Positions 52,870 to 61,219 are shown, counted from the stretch's first letter. The stretch is DNA of 64,000 bases from JALYRV01 sp040902895 (GCA_040902895.1 JBBDWL010000066.1:62001-126000), one strand, 5' to 3'. Notes: generated by a model from the letters alone, not told the origin. Numbers and translations: made by a program.

Positions 52870-54125
52870 GACGGTCGCTCCTCGAGCCTGATGCGAATCG
52901 AGGCTGCATGCGCGGCGAGGCCCTCTGTTGAGGCCAGCGTGATAGCTGCCGGCCCGAGCTTCCGCAGTCCTTCGGGCGACAACCGCTGCACGGATGTGAG
53001 TCTGACGAAGTCGGCAGCGCTCACGCCGCCGCGAAATCGCGCCGCGCCGCCCGTCGGCAGAATGTGATTCGATCCCGTCACATAGTCTCCCGCGGCCTGC
53101 GCGCTCCAGGGCCCCACGAAGATCGTTCCTGCCGTCGTGATCCTGGCGGCGGTCATCTCGTCATCGCACACCGCGTGCTCGGGCGCGATGCGATTCACCA
53201 GCGCAACGGCCTCGTCACCCGTTCGCGCGACGATGATGCCGCCGCGTGCCCTCAGCGCAGCGCGCGCCGGAAAATCGCGCGCGTACGGTTTGAGCTGCGT
53301 TTCGACAGCGCTCGCCACAGCGGCAGCGAGCGCCGGACTCGTGGTGATCAGGATCGCGCGCGCATCAGGATCGTGCTCGGCCTGGGCGATGAGGTCGGCT
53401 GCAATCCAGTCTGCGTTTCCATCATCCGAGATGACCGCGATCTCGCTCGGTCCGGCGTGAAAGTCGATCGCGCAGTCCACGGATACGAGGCTCTTGGCTG
53501 CCGCGACGTATGCGTTCCCAGGCCCGGTAATGCGATCGACCGCCGGCACGCTGGCCGTCCCATACGCGAGCGCCGCAATCGCCTGCGCCCCGCCGATCCT
53601 GAACATGCGCGTCACGCCCGACTCCAGCGCCGCGGCCATCACCGCATCGTCGGCTCTCGGGCATACCGCGATGACTTCGCTGACGCCCGCTTCACGCGCG
53701 GGCACGGCGCTCATGATGAGCGACGACAGCAGCGGATAGCGCCCGCCCGGCACGTAACAGCCGACGCGGGCCAGCGGTGTGACGCGCTGTTCGACGATGA
53801 CGCCTTTTGTGGTCGTCAGCGTGAATGGCTTCGGGACCTGCCGCGCGGCCACGCGCTGGACGTTGCGGACCGCAATTCGGATGGCGCTGCGCACATCGCG
53901 CGACGCACGTGAGGCGCCGGCGAGAATCTCGTCGGGCGTCACTTCGAGCGCGCTTCGCAGCAGATCGAACTTCCGCGCGTACGCGATGAGCGCCTCGTCG
54001 CCTGAGTCGCGAACCGTCTGCACGATGCGCCGTACGGTGCGTATCACCCGAGGATCTCGGGCCGCATCGTGTGCGGCGAGCGCGTTGATCGCCTTCGTGT
54101 CTGCCGTCTTGAGAATGCGAATCAT
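52866..54125 (-). CDS. hisD: Histidinol dehydrogenase
   Basis: 419 residues from the ATG at 54125, giving 'MIRILKTADTKAINALAAHD'; longer frames overlap hisG. Signatures: 'IVEQRVTPLARVGCYVPGGR', 'VTRMFRIGGAQAIAALAYGT', 'VDRITGPGNAYVAAAKSLV', 'IDFHAGPSEIAVISDD', the Zn/catalytic 'NRIAPEHAV' and 'GSNHILPTGGAARF'. It carries out the last two oxidations of L-histidinol to histidine. It shares one base with the hisG stop (TGATG) and overlaps hisC by 4 bp. Confidence 0.97.
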   Translation of the reverse strand: MIRILKTADTKAINALAAHDAARDPRVIRTVRRIVQTVRDSGDEALIAYARKFDLLRSALEVTPDEILAGASRASRDVRSAIRIAVRNVQRVAARQVPKPFTLTTTKGVIVEQRVTPLARVGCYVPGGRYPLLSSLIMSAVPAREAGVSEVIAVCPRADDAVMAAALESGVTRMFRIGGAQAIAALAYGTASVPAVDRITGPGNAYVAAAKSLVSVDCAIDFHAGPSEIAVISDDGNADWIAADLIAQAEHDPDARAILITTSPALAAAVASAVETQLKPYARDFPARAALRARGGIIVARTGDEAVALVNRIAPEHAVCDDEMTAARITTAGTIFVGPWSAQAAGDYVTGSNHILPTGGAARFRGGVSAADFVRLTSVQRLSPEGLRKLGPAAITLASTEGLAAHAASIRIRLEERPS

Positions 54126-55012
54126 CAGTACACGATCTTGTTGAGCGGATATTCGACGATGCCCTGCGCGTCGGCCGCCTTGAGCCTGGGAATCAGCTCG
54201 CGAACCGTGCGCTCTTCGATGATCGTATTCACGGCCACCCATTCGGGATCGCTCAGCGCCGACACGGTCGGCCGCTGCAGTGCCGGCAGCAGCGCCAGCA
54301 CACGGTCGAGACCGCGGCGCTCGACGTTGAGCATGATGCCGACACGCCCCTGCGCGTCGATGGCCGCCTTGAGCAGCATCGCGATGTTGCCAATCTTCGT
54401 CCGCTTCCAGTCGTCATCGAGTGCCTTCTGATTCGCGATCAGCTGCGTGTGCGATTCCATTACGGTGTCGATGATGCGAAGGCGGTTGGCGCGCAGTGAG
54501 GATCCGGTTTCGGTGACCTCGACGATCGCATCGGCCAGCACCGGAGGTTTGACTTCGGTCGCGCCCCACGAGAACTCGACATTCGCCGCAACGCCCTTCG
54601 CGCGGAAATATCGTTCCGCGACGCGCACGAGCTCGGTGGCCACCGTCGCGCCTTCGAGATCCTCGGCTCGTTGATAGCGCGAGTCTTCCGGCACCGCGAG
54701 CACCCACCGCACGTTGCCGAAGCTCTGTTTGGCGTAGATGAGATCGGCGATCGGCTGGGGGCCGGGCCTGCTGGAGTGCGCAGCTTCATACTCCGCTATC
54801 CAGTCCTGTCCCGTCAGCCCCGCATCGAGCACGCCGTCGGCGACATACCGCGCCATCTCCTGCGCGCGAATGAGCATGCACTCGATCTCCTCGTCATCGA
54901 TGGCGGGAAAATACGAGCGCGCGTTCGGATAGATGTTGAAGCCGGCGCGCGCGAACAGCTGGATCGTCGCGTCCTGCAGCGAGCCTTTGGGGATGCCAAG
55001 GCGAAGCTTCAT
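54125..55012 (-). CDS. hisG: ATP phosphoribosyltransferase, long form
   Basis: 295 residues: the catalytic HisG part ('RLGIPKGSLQDATIQLFARA', 'IRAQEMARYVADGVLDAGLT', 'DAIVEVTETGSSLRANRLR') plus the C-terminal ACT-like regulatory domain (about 220-295, 'GRVGIMLNVERRGLDRVLAL', 'EWVAVNTIIEERTVRELIPR'). The long form needs no HisZ and is feedback-inhibited by histidine through this domain. It catalyses the committed first step and lies directly after hisI (ATGA overlap). Confidence 0.97.
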   Translation of the reverse strand: MKLRLGIPKGSLQDATIQLFARAGFNIYPNARSYFPAIDDEEIECMLIRAQEMARYVADGVLDAGLTGQDWIAEYEAAHSSRPGPQPIADLIYAKQSFGNVRWVLAVPEDSRYQRAEDLEGATVATELVRVAERYFRAKGVAANVEFSWGATEVKPPVLADAIVEVTETGSSLRANRLRIIDTVMESHTQLIANQKALDDDWKRTKIGNIAMLLKAAIDAQGRVGIMLNVERRGLDRVLALLPALQRPTVSALSDPEWVAVNTIIEERTVRELIPRLKAADAQGIVEYPLNKIVY

Positions 55013-55398
55013 TTCTCTCCGGCGGGGGCCCCTGCACCCCGCCTGGCCTCCTCGTTAGCGGGGTCCCAAGGCCCCGCGCCACTCGTCGGCTCCCATATCG
55101 AGCCAAAGCAGCTCCGTGCGCCCGTGTGGCACGCGACGCCGTCGCCTTCGCACGTCACCTGCAGCAAGAGCGTGTCGTTGTCGCAGTCAATGCTCATGCG
55201 CTCGACGCGCAACCGGTTGCCCGACGTCTCGCCTTTCATCCACAGCGTGCCGCGCGAGCGGCTGTAGAACGTCGCATAGCCGCTGGCCACGGTGCGCGCG
55301 TAGGCGTCTTCATTCATGAAGCCGACCATCAGCACGTCTCGGGTTGCCATGTCCTGCACAACGGCGGGAATCAATCCGCCAAGCTTGGTGAAATCCAT
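55009..55398 (-). CDS. hisI: Phosphoribosyl-AMP cyclohydrolase
   Basis: 129 residues from the ATG at 55398. PRA-CH motifs: 'IPAVVQDMATRDVLMVGFMN', 'ATFYSRSRGTLWMKGETSGN', 'RMSIDCDNDTLLLQV' and the Zn-binding 'GVACHTGARSCF'. Only the cyclohydrolase is present; the HisE pyrophosphohydrolase domain is missing here and must be encoded elsewhere. After 'SCFGS' the tail becomes 'GAGPWDPANEEARRGAGAPA', encoded by a stretch with CCCCGC/GCGGGG arms (55034-55059) that looks like another inserted repeat. It is the first structural gene after the His-codon leader and attenuator. Confidence 0.95.
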   Translation of the reverse strand: MDFTKLGGLIPAVVQDMATRDVLMVGFMNEDAYARTVASGYATFYSRSRGTLWMKGETSGNRLRVERMSIDCDNDTLLLQVTCEGDGVACHTGARSCFGSIWEPTSGAGPWDPANEEARRGAGAPAGEK

Positions 55399-55411
55399 AA
55401 AACGGTCCGTT

Positions 55412-55439
55412 AAAAGCAAAAGCCCGCTTTCGGCGGGCT
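55412..55439 (-). terminator. his attenuator: intrinsic terminator
   Basis: On the minus strand AGCCCGC-cgaaa-GCGGGCT followed by TTTTGCTTTT: a 7-bp G/C stem, 5-base loop and T-rich tail, 13 bp before the hisI start. An upstream hairpin GCCGG-agcat-CCGGC lies at 55452-55466. The segment GCTGCG at the end of the leader ORF can pair with CGCAGC at 55437-55442, which would block the terminator stem, so an antiterminator is available. Confidence 0.8.
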
Positions 55440-55481
55440 GCGGTTTCAGGTGCCGGATGCTCCGGCTGCCTCATTCGTCCT

Positions 55482-55553
55482 CTATGCGCAGCTCCACCGT
55501 ATCGTCATATGACGATGATGATGGTGGTGGACGCGGAGCGCGAGGCTCGACAT
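55482..55553 (-). CDS. hisL: his operon leader peptide
   Basis: A 23-codon ORF (ATG at 55551-55553, TAG at 55482-55484) encoding M-S-S-L-A-L-R-V, then five consecutive His, Arg, His and a short tail M-T-I-R-W-S-C-A. Six of seven codons at positions 9-15 are His (55509-55529). It lies directly upstream of a Rho-independent terminator and the hisI start on the same strand. This matches the classical design of his attenuation, where ribosome stalling on His codons favours an antiterminator. The ORF begins 10 bp after the stop of the transporter gene. No clear promoter was identified; transcription may start inside the 3' end of that gene. Confidence 0.85.
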   Translation of the reverse strand: MSSLALRVHHHHHRHMTIRWSCA

Positions 55554-55563
55554 TGACAGGAGT

Positions 55564-56991
55564 CTACCACACGAGCCTGACGAGCACGGCAATCAGCAGC
55601 GCTCCATAGAAAATGGCGGTCGCGACGAGCGAGAGCTCCCGCCAGAGGGGCGGCCGCAGGGCTTTCGGCAGCAGCGTGCGGTTCACGATGAGCGTGTGGA
55701 TGCTCTCGAGCACAAAGATGAAACCTGCCACGTTGGCGCCGATCAGAATGAGCGTCAGCGGCTGCGCGAGGCTCAGCGCGATGCCGCCCCAGAGCACGAA
55801 CAGCGCAACCACCCCGTAGTACACGGCGCGCACGTCGCCGCCCCTGATGCGGCGCGCCCGCGGACTCGCGCTCCACACGATGTCGGTGATGGCGCGCGGA
55901 AGGCCGTCGACTACGCCGAGCTGCGTCGAGAAGAGCACCCAGAAGCCGCAGAAGATCGTCAGCCACCAGAACACGGGACCGTGCACGGCGGCAATCGCGC
56001 CCGCGAGCATGTTGGCGGCGGCCCATCCACCAATGGTTGCGCCGGGCTTGACGTACTCGAGCGTGAGCAGCGCCGTGAGCGCCATCCCCACAAACGATCC
56101 GAGACCGAAGATCAGACATTGATCGACGTAGACGTGCTTCCACCAGCCTTTCCAGTCGCGCAGCGAATCGGGCGTGACCGGAAAGACGTTGCCGTGCGGC
56201 TTCAGCCTGATCATGCTGCCCGCAGCGCCGGGAATGTATCCAACCGTGCCGCCCATCCCGAACCCTTTGTCGCGCATCCAGTTCGTGATGAACGCATTGC
56301 CGATGCCGCCCGATCCTGAATATGCTGCGAAGGCCGCAAGCAGCGTCCAGTCGGCGCCCGCCGGAATATCGCCGATCGAGAAGAAGCTGATCGCCGTGAG
56401 CTTCCAGGTTGCGCCCGATACGCTGGCGACGCTCATCCCCAGCAGATACACAAGGACCGCTGCCACCATCGTCCACATCGCGATCTCCAGCGTGCGCTCG
56501 ATCTTGCGGCCCGTGAGCGTGATGATTAGACAAAGGCCGAACGTCGCGTAGCCGAGCATGACGACCAGGCCGGCATCGCCGGCGCCCGGCATGCGGCCGA
56601 GAATCAGCGCGGCGCTTGCCGTGGCGCTCGCGAGCGCCCATCCCGGCCAGCCGTATTGCAACAGCGACAACAGCGCGTACGTGATGCCCCAGAATGTCGA
56701 GCCGGGCCAGGTGCGCATGAAGCCGGTGATGATCGGCTCGCCGGTGTAGAGCGTGTAGCGCGCCATCTCGAGATTGAGCAGTACCTGCAGCACGACCGCG
56801 ACCGTCGTCAGCCACAGCAGATGAGGGCCGTATGAGGCGATGACCGACGGGCCGAGAAGCCATTCGCCGCTGCCGATGGCGACGCCGAGGCCGATGACGC
56901 CTGGGCCGATTGTGCGGAAGACGTGGCGGGGTGTGAACGGCGGAGGCTTCGGAAGGTCGGCGCTGCCGAACGCCTGCAGGCCGGACGTCAT
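55564..56991 (-). CDS. Nramp-like transporter lacking the usual metal-site motifs
   Basis: 475 residues from the ATG at 56991 (ATGA overlap with the oxidase gene). About 11-12 TM segments show the Nramp/APC LeuT-type layout: 'RTIGPGVIGLGVAIGSGEWL' is TM1, where canonical Nramp has DPGN, and 'AYSGSGGIGNAFITNWMRDK' covers TM6, where canonical Nramp has an MPH motif. Both metal-binding motifs are thus absent. An extra loop 'VDQCLIFGLGSFVG' and a C-terminal helix bundle follow. The partner gene encodes an FMN hydroxy-acid oxidase, so an organic substrate is possible. It is annotated by fold, not by proven metal transport. Confidence 0.8.
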   Translation of the reverse strand: MTSGLQAFGSADLPKPPPFTPRHVFRTIGPGVIGLGVAIGSGEWLLGPSVIASYGPHLLWLTTVAVVLQVLLNLEMARYTLYTGEPIITGFMRTWPGSTFWGITYALLSLLQYGWPGWALASATASAALILGRMPGAGDAGLVVMLGYATFGLCLIITLTGRKIERTLEIAMWTMVAAVLVYLLGMSVASVSGATWKLTAISFFSIGDIPAGADWTLLAAFAAYSGSGGIGNAFITNWMRDKGFGMGGTVGYIPGAAGSMIRLKPHGNVFPVTPDSLRDWKGWWKHVYVDQCLIFGLGSFVGMALTALLTLEYVKPGATIGGWAAANMLAGAIAAVHGPVFWWLTIFCGFWVLFSTQLGVVDGLPRAITDIVWSASPRARRIRGGDVRAVYYGVVALFVLWGGIALSLAQPLTLILIGANVAGFIFVLESIHTLIVNRTLLPKALRPPLWRELSLVATAIFYGALLIAVLVRLVW

Positions 56992-58079
56992 GCGATGGCG
57001 GTGCGATCGATCGCGGAGACAGTGGGCCGGCCGGCGAGGGCCATCGCGAGCTCGAGCTCTGAGCGAAGAATTTCGAGCACGCCGCGCACGCCGTCTTCGC
57101 CGCTGGCGGCGAGGCCCCAGAGAAACGGGCGGCCGATGAGCACCGCGCGCGCGCCAAGCGCGAGCGCCTTGAAGACGTCGGCGCCGCGGCGGATGCCGCC
57201 GTCCATGAAAATTTCGATCTTGCCGCCGACGGCGTCGGCAATCGCCGGCAGTGCGTCGATCGTCGCGACCGCATCGTCGAGCTGGCGCCCGCCGTGGTTC
57301 GACACGATGATGCCGGCGGCGCCCGCGCTGACGGCCGTGCGCGCGTCTTCCGGCGTGAGAATGCCCTTGAGCAGAATGGGGAGCTTCGTGCACTTCCGCA
57401 GCCAGTCGACCGCGTCCCACGTCAGTGAGGCATCGAACAGGTTGTGCACGTACGCGGAGAAGCTCGACCCAGGCCCCCATCCGGGTGCCTGCTCGAGGCG
57501 CTCCTCGAGTCCGGCGAAGTTCGCGATGCCCATGCCGGCCGGCAGCATGAAGCTGTTGCGCGTGTCGCGCTCGCGCCGCCCGAGCACCGGCGTGTCGACG
57601 GTGAGCACGATCGCGCGATAGCCCGCGGCTTCAGCGCGCGCGACGAGCTCGGTTGTGACCGATCGTTCTTTGTAGACGTAAAGCTGGAACCAGCGCGCCG
57701 CATCTGGAGCTGCCTGCGCGATTTCCTCGAGCGTGCAGGTGGCGATCGTGCTGGCCACCATCAGCGTGCCGGCCGCGGCAGCCGCGCGCGCCGCCGCCGC
57801 TTCGCCATCGGGATGCGCGAGCTTGTTGAACGCGGTCGGCGCGAGCATGATCGGCATCGACAGCGATTGGCCGATGGCCGTCACCTTCGTGTCGATCCTG
57901 CTCACGTCGACGAGCACGCGCGGCAGCAGCTTGATGCGCCCAAAGGCCGCCGCATTCTCGGTCAGCGTGCGCTCATCCCCGGCCGCGCCCGAGTAGTAGT
58001 CCCAGGCGCTCGGCTCCATCCGCGACCGGGCAAGTGATTCGTAATCAGCGAGGTTCAGTGGCAGCGTCACGAAGATCAC
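56988..58079 (-). CDS. FMN-dependent alpha-hydroxy-acid oxidase (LldD-like)
   Basis: 363 residues of the lactate/glycolate oxidase family. A TIM barrel with 'EPSAWDYYSGAAGDERTLTE', 'MPIMLAPTAFNKLAHPDGE', 'ARWFQLYVYKERSVTTELV' and the catalytic 'VSNHGGRQLDDAVATIDALP' (His262). Phosphate binding of FMN is at 'IFMDGGIRRGADVFKALALG' and 'GRPFLWGLAASGE'. It oxidises a 2-hydroxy acid such as lactate to the oxo acid. The likely GTG start at 58079 lies within the GATCACC repeat (58073-58112); GTG at 58070 is an alternative. It is translationally coupled to the Nramp-like transporter. Confidence 0.93.
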   Translation of the reverse strand: MIFVTLPLNLADYESLARSRMEPSAWDYYSGAAGDERTLTENAAAFGRIKLLPRVLVDVSRIDTKVTAIGQSLSMPIMLAPTAFNKLAHPDGEAAAARAAAAAGTLMVASTIATCTLEEIAQAAPDAARWFQLYVYKERSVTTELVARAEAAGYRAIVLTVDTPVLGRRERDTRNSFMLPAGMGIANFAGLEERLEQAPGWGPGSSFSAYVHNLFDASLTWDAVDWLRKCTKLPILLKGILTPEDARTAVSAGAAGIIVSNHGGRQLDDAVATIDALPAIADAVGGKIEIFMDGGIRRGADVFKALALGARAVLIGRPFLWGLAASGEDGVRGVLEILRSELELAMALAGRPTVSAIDRTAIA

Positions 58080-58112
58080 CAGATCGCCAGATCACCAGAT
58101 CGCCAGATCCAC
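58073..58112. repeat. GATCACCAGATCGCC repeat between ggt and the oxidase gene
   Basis: Plus-strand units GATCACCAGATCGCCAGATC are repeated twice. It fills the gap between the two genes and overlaps the GTG start of the oxidase gene. Third copy of the family; a short single copy (ATCACCAAATCC) also follows the DinB-like gene at 889-900. Confidence 0.7.
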
Positions 58113-58114
58113 GC

Positions 58115-59818
58115 TCATCGTTTAGCCGCTGACGCCTTCGAATCGGAACTGCGCTTGTCGTTGATCCCGTACGCCGTGCCGGTCTTCGGATCGATCCAGA
58201 TCGAGTGCGCGTCACCCTGCGTGCCGGCCAGCCGGGCATCGTGCCCCATGGCCTTGAGCTTCGCGACCACCTCCGCCCCGGCTGCCGTTTCGAGCGATGC
58301 GCGATCGGGCAGCCACTGGTGGTGCATCCGCGGCGCGTCGACGGCCTCGCGTCCGTTCATGCCGAATGCGGTCACGTTGAGCGCCACACCCATGACCGTG
58401 TTGATGATCGTGCGGCCGCCGGGCGTCCCGGTAATCAGGACGACGCGGCCGTTGCGTGTCACGATCGTCGGCGTCATCGAGCTGAGCATGCGCTTGCCTG
58501 GCGCGATCAGATTCGCGGGCGTGCCGATGTCGCCGCCCGTGTTGGTCTCGCCCGGCTTCTTATTGAAGTCGCCCATCTCGTTGTTCAGCAGAAAGCCGGT
58601 TCCCTTCGCCACGACGCGCGAACCGTATCCGCCTTCGAGCGTGTAGGTCTGCGACACGGCCATGCCCGCGCGATCCAGCACCGAAAAATGCGTGGTCTCG
58701 AGCGGTTCCTGGTTCGATGAGGTGGTGACAATGTCTTTGCCGAGCTCGACGCTGCTCGAGGCCTTGTTGCGATCGATCGTGGCCGCCACCTGACGCGCAT
58801 GCGCCTTGGAGATCAGACGGGCGACCGGAATCTCCGAGAAGTCGGGATCGCCCAGAAAGCGGGCGCGATCGAGAAACGCGCGGCGCATGGCCTCGATCTG
58901 CAGATGCTTCGCTTCGGCCGACTGCGCCTGAAGCTTCTCGATGCCGAGCGTCTCGAGGATGTTGAGCATTTCGATCAGGGCGATCCCGCCCGAGCTCGGC
59001 GGCGGCATCGAGATGATCTCGTAGCCGTTGAACGTGCCGCGCACCGGCGCGCGCTCCTTCGCTTCATACTTCGCGAGATCGTCTTTCGTGATGAGCCCGC
59101 CGTTGGCAGCCATGTCAGCGGCAAGCGCATCGGCAATCCACCCTCGATAAAACGCATCCGGCCCGTCATCGGCAATCGCCTGCAGCGTGCGCGAAAGATC
59201 GCCGAGCACGATCTTGTCGCCCGTCTGCCACTGCCCGCCGCCCGGCTTGCCGTACGCCGCCACGGACGAGGGGAACCTGCCCATTGCGCCAGACAGCTGA
59301 CTGTTGAGACTGCGCGCAAGGGCGGCATGCAGCACGAAGCCGTCGCGCGCGAGCGCCGCGGCCGGATCCACGAGCCGCTTCCACGGCAGCTTGCCAAGCT
59401 TGCGATGCGCCAGCGCAAGACCGCGGACGGTGCCGGGCACGCCCGGCGCCAGATATCCCGAGCTTGTCAGCGACCGATCGATGTTGCCGCTCTTGTCCAG
59501 ATACATCGTCGGTGTGGATTTGCCGGGCGCCTTCTCGCGATAGTCGAAGGTCATGGCGGCGCCGTCCGGCGTGCGCACGACCATGAAACCGCCGCCGCCG
59601 AGATTGCCGGCAGACGGATGCGTCACCGCAAGCGCGAATGCCGTCGCGACAGCCGCATCGACCGCATTGCCGCCGGCGGCGAGCACGTCCGCGCCGACAT
59701 CCGAGGCGATTGACGATGTGGAGACGACGAGTCCGGTCTTCGAGGGCGTGCCGAGGTCAGCCTGCGGGGGCGCCGTGATTGAGACCGCGACGAGGAGTGC
59801 GAGCAGCATTCGTGTCAT
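58115..59818 (-). CDS. ggt: Gamma-glutamyltransferase
   Basis: 567 residues from the ATG at 59818, with a signal peptide 'LLALLVAVSITAPPQ'. The Ntn-hydrolase precursor has 'AGGNAVDAAVATAFALAVTH', 'NLGGGGFMVVRTPDG' and 'DYREKAPGKST'. The autocleavage/nucleophile Thr is Thr375 in 'LETTHFSVLDRAG'. The small subunit holds 'LTPGKRMLSSMTPTIV'-like substrate loop sequences and 'ITGTPGGRTIINTVMGVALN'. It cleaves gamma-glutamyl bonds of glutathione in the periplasm. The upstream extension of the frame overlaps the PrsW-like gene on the other strand and is not coding. Confidence 0.95.
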   Translation of the reverse strand: MTRMLLALLVAVSITAPPQADLGTPSKTGLVVSTSSIASDVGADVLAAGGNAVDAAVATAFALAVTHPSAGNLGGGGFMVVRTPDGAAMTFDYREKAPGKSTPTMYLDKSGNIDRSLTSSGYLAPGVPGTVRGLALAHRKLGKLPWKRLVDPAAALARDGFVLHAALARSLNSQLSGAMGRFPSSVAAYGKPGGGQWQTGDKIVLGDLSRTLQAIADDGPDAFYRGWIADALAADMAANGGLITKDDLAKYEAKERAPVRGTFNGYEIISMPPPSSGGIALIEMLNILETLGIEKLQAQSAEAKHLQIEAMRRAFLDRARFLGDPDFSEIPVARLISKAHARQVAATIDRNKASSSVELGKDIVTTSSNQEPLETTHFSVLDRAGMAVSQTYTLEGGYGSRVVAKGTGFLLNNEMGDFNKKPGETNTGGDIGTPANLIAPGKRMLSSMTPTIVTRNGRVVLITGTPGGRTIINTVMGVALNVTAFGMNGREAVDAPRMHHQWLPDRASLETAAGAEVVAKLKAMGHDARLAGTQGDAHSIWIDPKTGTAYGINDKRSSDSKASAAKR

Positions 59819-59870
59819 GACGAGCGAATTGTACCCTCCTCCGCCGCCGGGCGCGGCCGTATCCGGTACC

Positions 59871-60878
59871 ATGTCGCCGATGCGCGACATCGTCAGGATT
59901 GCGGCGCTCGGGCTGCTGACCGGCACGTTGCTGGTGCTGGCGTTCCACGCGCCGGGTCCGGTCTTCCGCGAAATCCAGTTCGTCCTGGGCATCGTGCTCG
60001 TGACGGCCGTCACACGATCGATGGCCGGCGGCACGGGCATATCCGCACTGAGCCTTGGCATTGGACCTGTGGCCTTTCTCGTCATCGGCGCGGGCCATGT
60101 CATGACGGCCGCGGGGCTCGACACGGCGTCGGGCATCACCCACTGGGGCCTGATTCCTCTGATCGAAGAGGCGTTGAAGCTGCTGCCGGTCGGCATCCTC
60201 ATATGGCTGCACCGGCGGCGCGAGCGCGTCACGCCGAATCCATCAGATTTGCTGATGCTTGGCTGCTTCGCCGGCGCGGGCTTCGCGCTTACGGAAAACG
60301 TGACGCTCGTTTACAACAACGCCGCCGTCGCCCGCGATATGGCGCTGCAGTACGGGCCGAATCTCGGAGCGCTGCACCTGGTGCCTGGCGCGTGGGGCGT
60401 CGCTGGTTATGTGGGACATGCGGCGTCGACAGGATTCATCGCCGGCGGCTACGGCCTTGGTCTGGCGCTTCGCGATCGGCTCCACACGCGATGGTGGATC
60501 GTGCCGGTTGCCTGCGCGGGGTGGATCCTCCTCGAGCACATGCTCGCGAACTATTATGCCGGCGGCGGGTCGCGGCGGGCGTTGCTGCTTGGCAACGGTC
60601 GTCTCACGCCGTGGCTGTTCGTACTGCTGGCGATGACGATCGTCGCGCTCGACTATCGGCGTCACCGCGCGACTTTCGCGCAATCCGCGCGGCTGCGACG
60701 GCGCGTGCGGATGACCCGCGCCGCCCTCGCGCGCAAGGCGCCGCCCGTGCCGCGCTCGCGGCTGAATGCGCTGCGGATGTTCATGTCGCAGCTGCGGCTG
60801 GTCAACGCCACGGCCTGGTTCATGCGCAATCATCCAGCGCCTCCCATCAGGCGGCCGCGTCAGGCGAGGACTCCATGA
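59871..60878 (+). CDS. PrsW-like intramembrane metalloprotease
   Basis: 335 residues from the ATG at 59871; ATG 59880 is an alternative. Seven to eight TM helices. The zinc-protease signature is 'IPLIEEALKLLPVGI' with Glu99-Glu100, followed by 'FAGAGFALTENVTLVYNN' and a late His motif 'YVGHAASTGFIAGGYGLGL', the order of the PrsW/CPBP-type glutamic or metal-dependent membrane proteases. PrsW cleaves anti-sigma factors in Bacillus; the target here is unknown. The C-terminal 70 residues are basic and cytoplasmic. It overlaps the next small gene (ATGA). Confidence 0.8.
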   Translation: MSPMRDIVRIAALGLLTGTLLVLAFHAPGPVFREIQFVLGIVLVTAVTRSMAGGTGISALSLGIGPVAFLVIGAGHVMTAAGLDTASGITHWGLIPLIEEALKLLPVGILIWLHRRRERVTPNPSDLLMLGCFAGAGFALTENVTLVYNNAAVARDMALQYGPNLGALHLVPGAWGVAGYVGHAASTGFIAGGYGLGLALRDRLHTRWWIVPVACAGWILLEHMLANYYAGGGSRRALLLGNGRLTPWLFVLLAMTIVALDYRRHRATFAQSARLRRRVRMTRAALARKAPPVPRSRLNALRMFMSQLRLVNATAWFMRNHPAPPIRRPRQARTP

Positions 60879-61216
60879 CATCCGAGATACTGGCGCTCGT
60901 TCACAACCTGTATGGTGCAAGCGGCGGCGTCGTGCCGGGTCCCGCATGGACGGCAACGCTGGCCACGCTGCTGTGGGTCGCGGCCTATCATCATGGCCTC
61001 ACAGCCGGCCGGCATGTGGCCGGCCACGGCGGCGACGCCGGGCTCATCGAAGAAGCCTTCAAGAAAGAGCTCGCCGAAAGCCTGGGCTGGAGCGAGGCGC
61101 AGCTCGAGGAATTCTGGAACAACCCGCGATATGACTTCGGCCCCGACGACGCGCGCAGGTTCGATGAAACCTACGACGCGTGGGAATCGATGGTTCGCAC
61201 GCGTCGTAGTCCCTAA
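60875..61216 (+). CDS. Small membrane-associated protein of unknown function
   Basis: 113 residues from the ATG at 60875, overlapping the PrsW-like gene stop (ATGA). One hydrophobic segment at about 18-42 ('GPAWTATLATLLWVAAYHHG') is followed by an acidic C-terminal part with 'FKKELAESLGWSEAQLEEFW' and 'DARRFDETYDAWESM'. No family was recognised. Coupled translation suggests it works with the PrsW-like protease. It ends three bases before the convergent S9 peptidase stop. Confidence 0.7.
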   Translation: MTSEILALVHNLYGASGGVVPGPAWTATLATLLWVAAYHHGLTAGRHVAGHGGDAGLIEEAFKKELAESLGWSEAQLEEFWNNPRYDFGPDDARRFDETYDAWESMVRTRRSP

Positions 61217-61219
61217 TCG

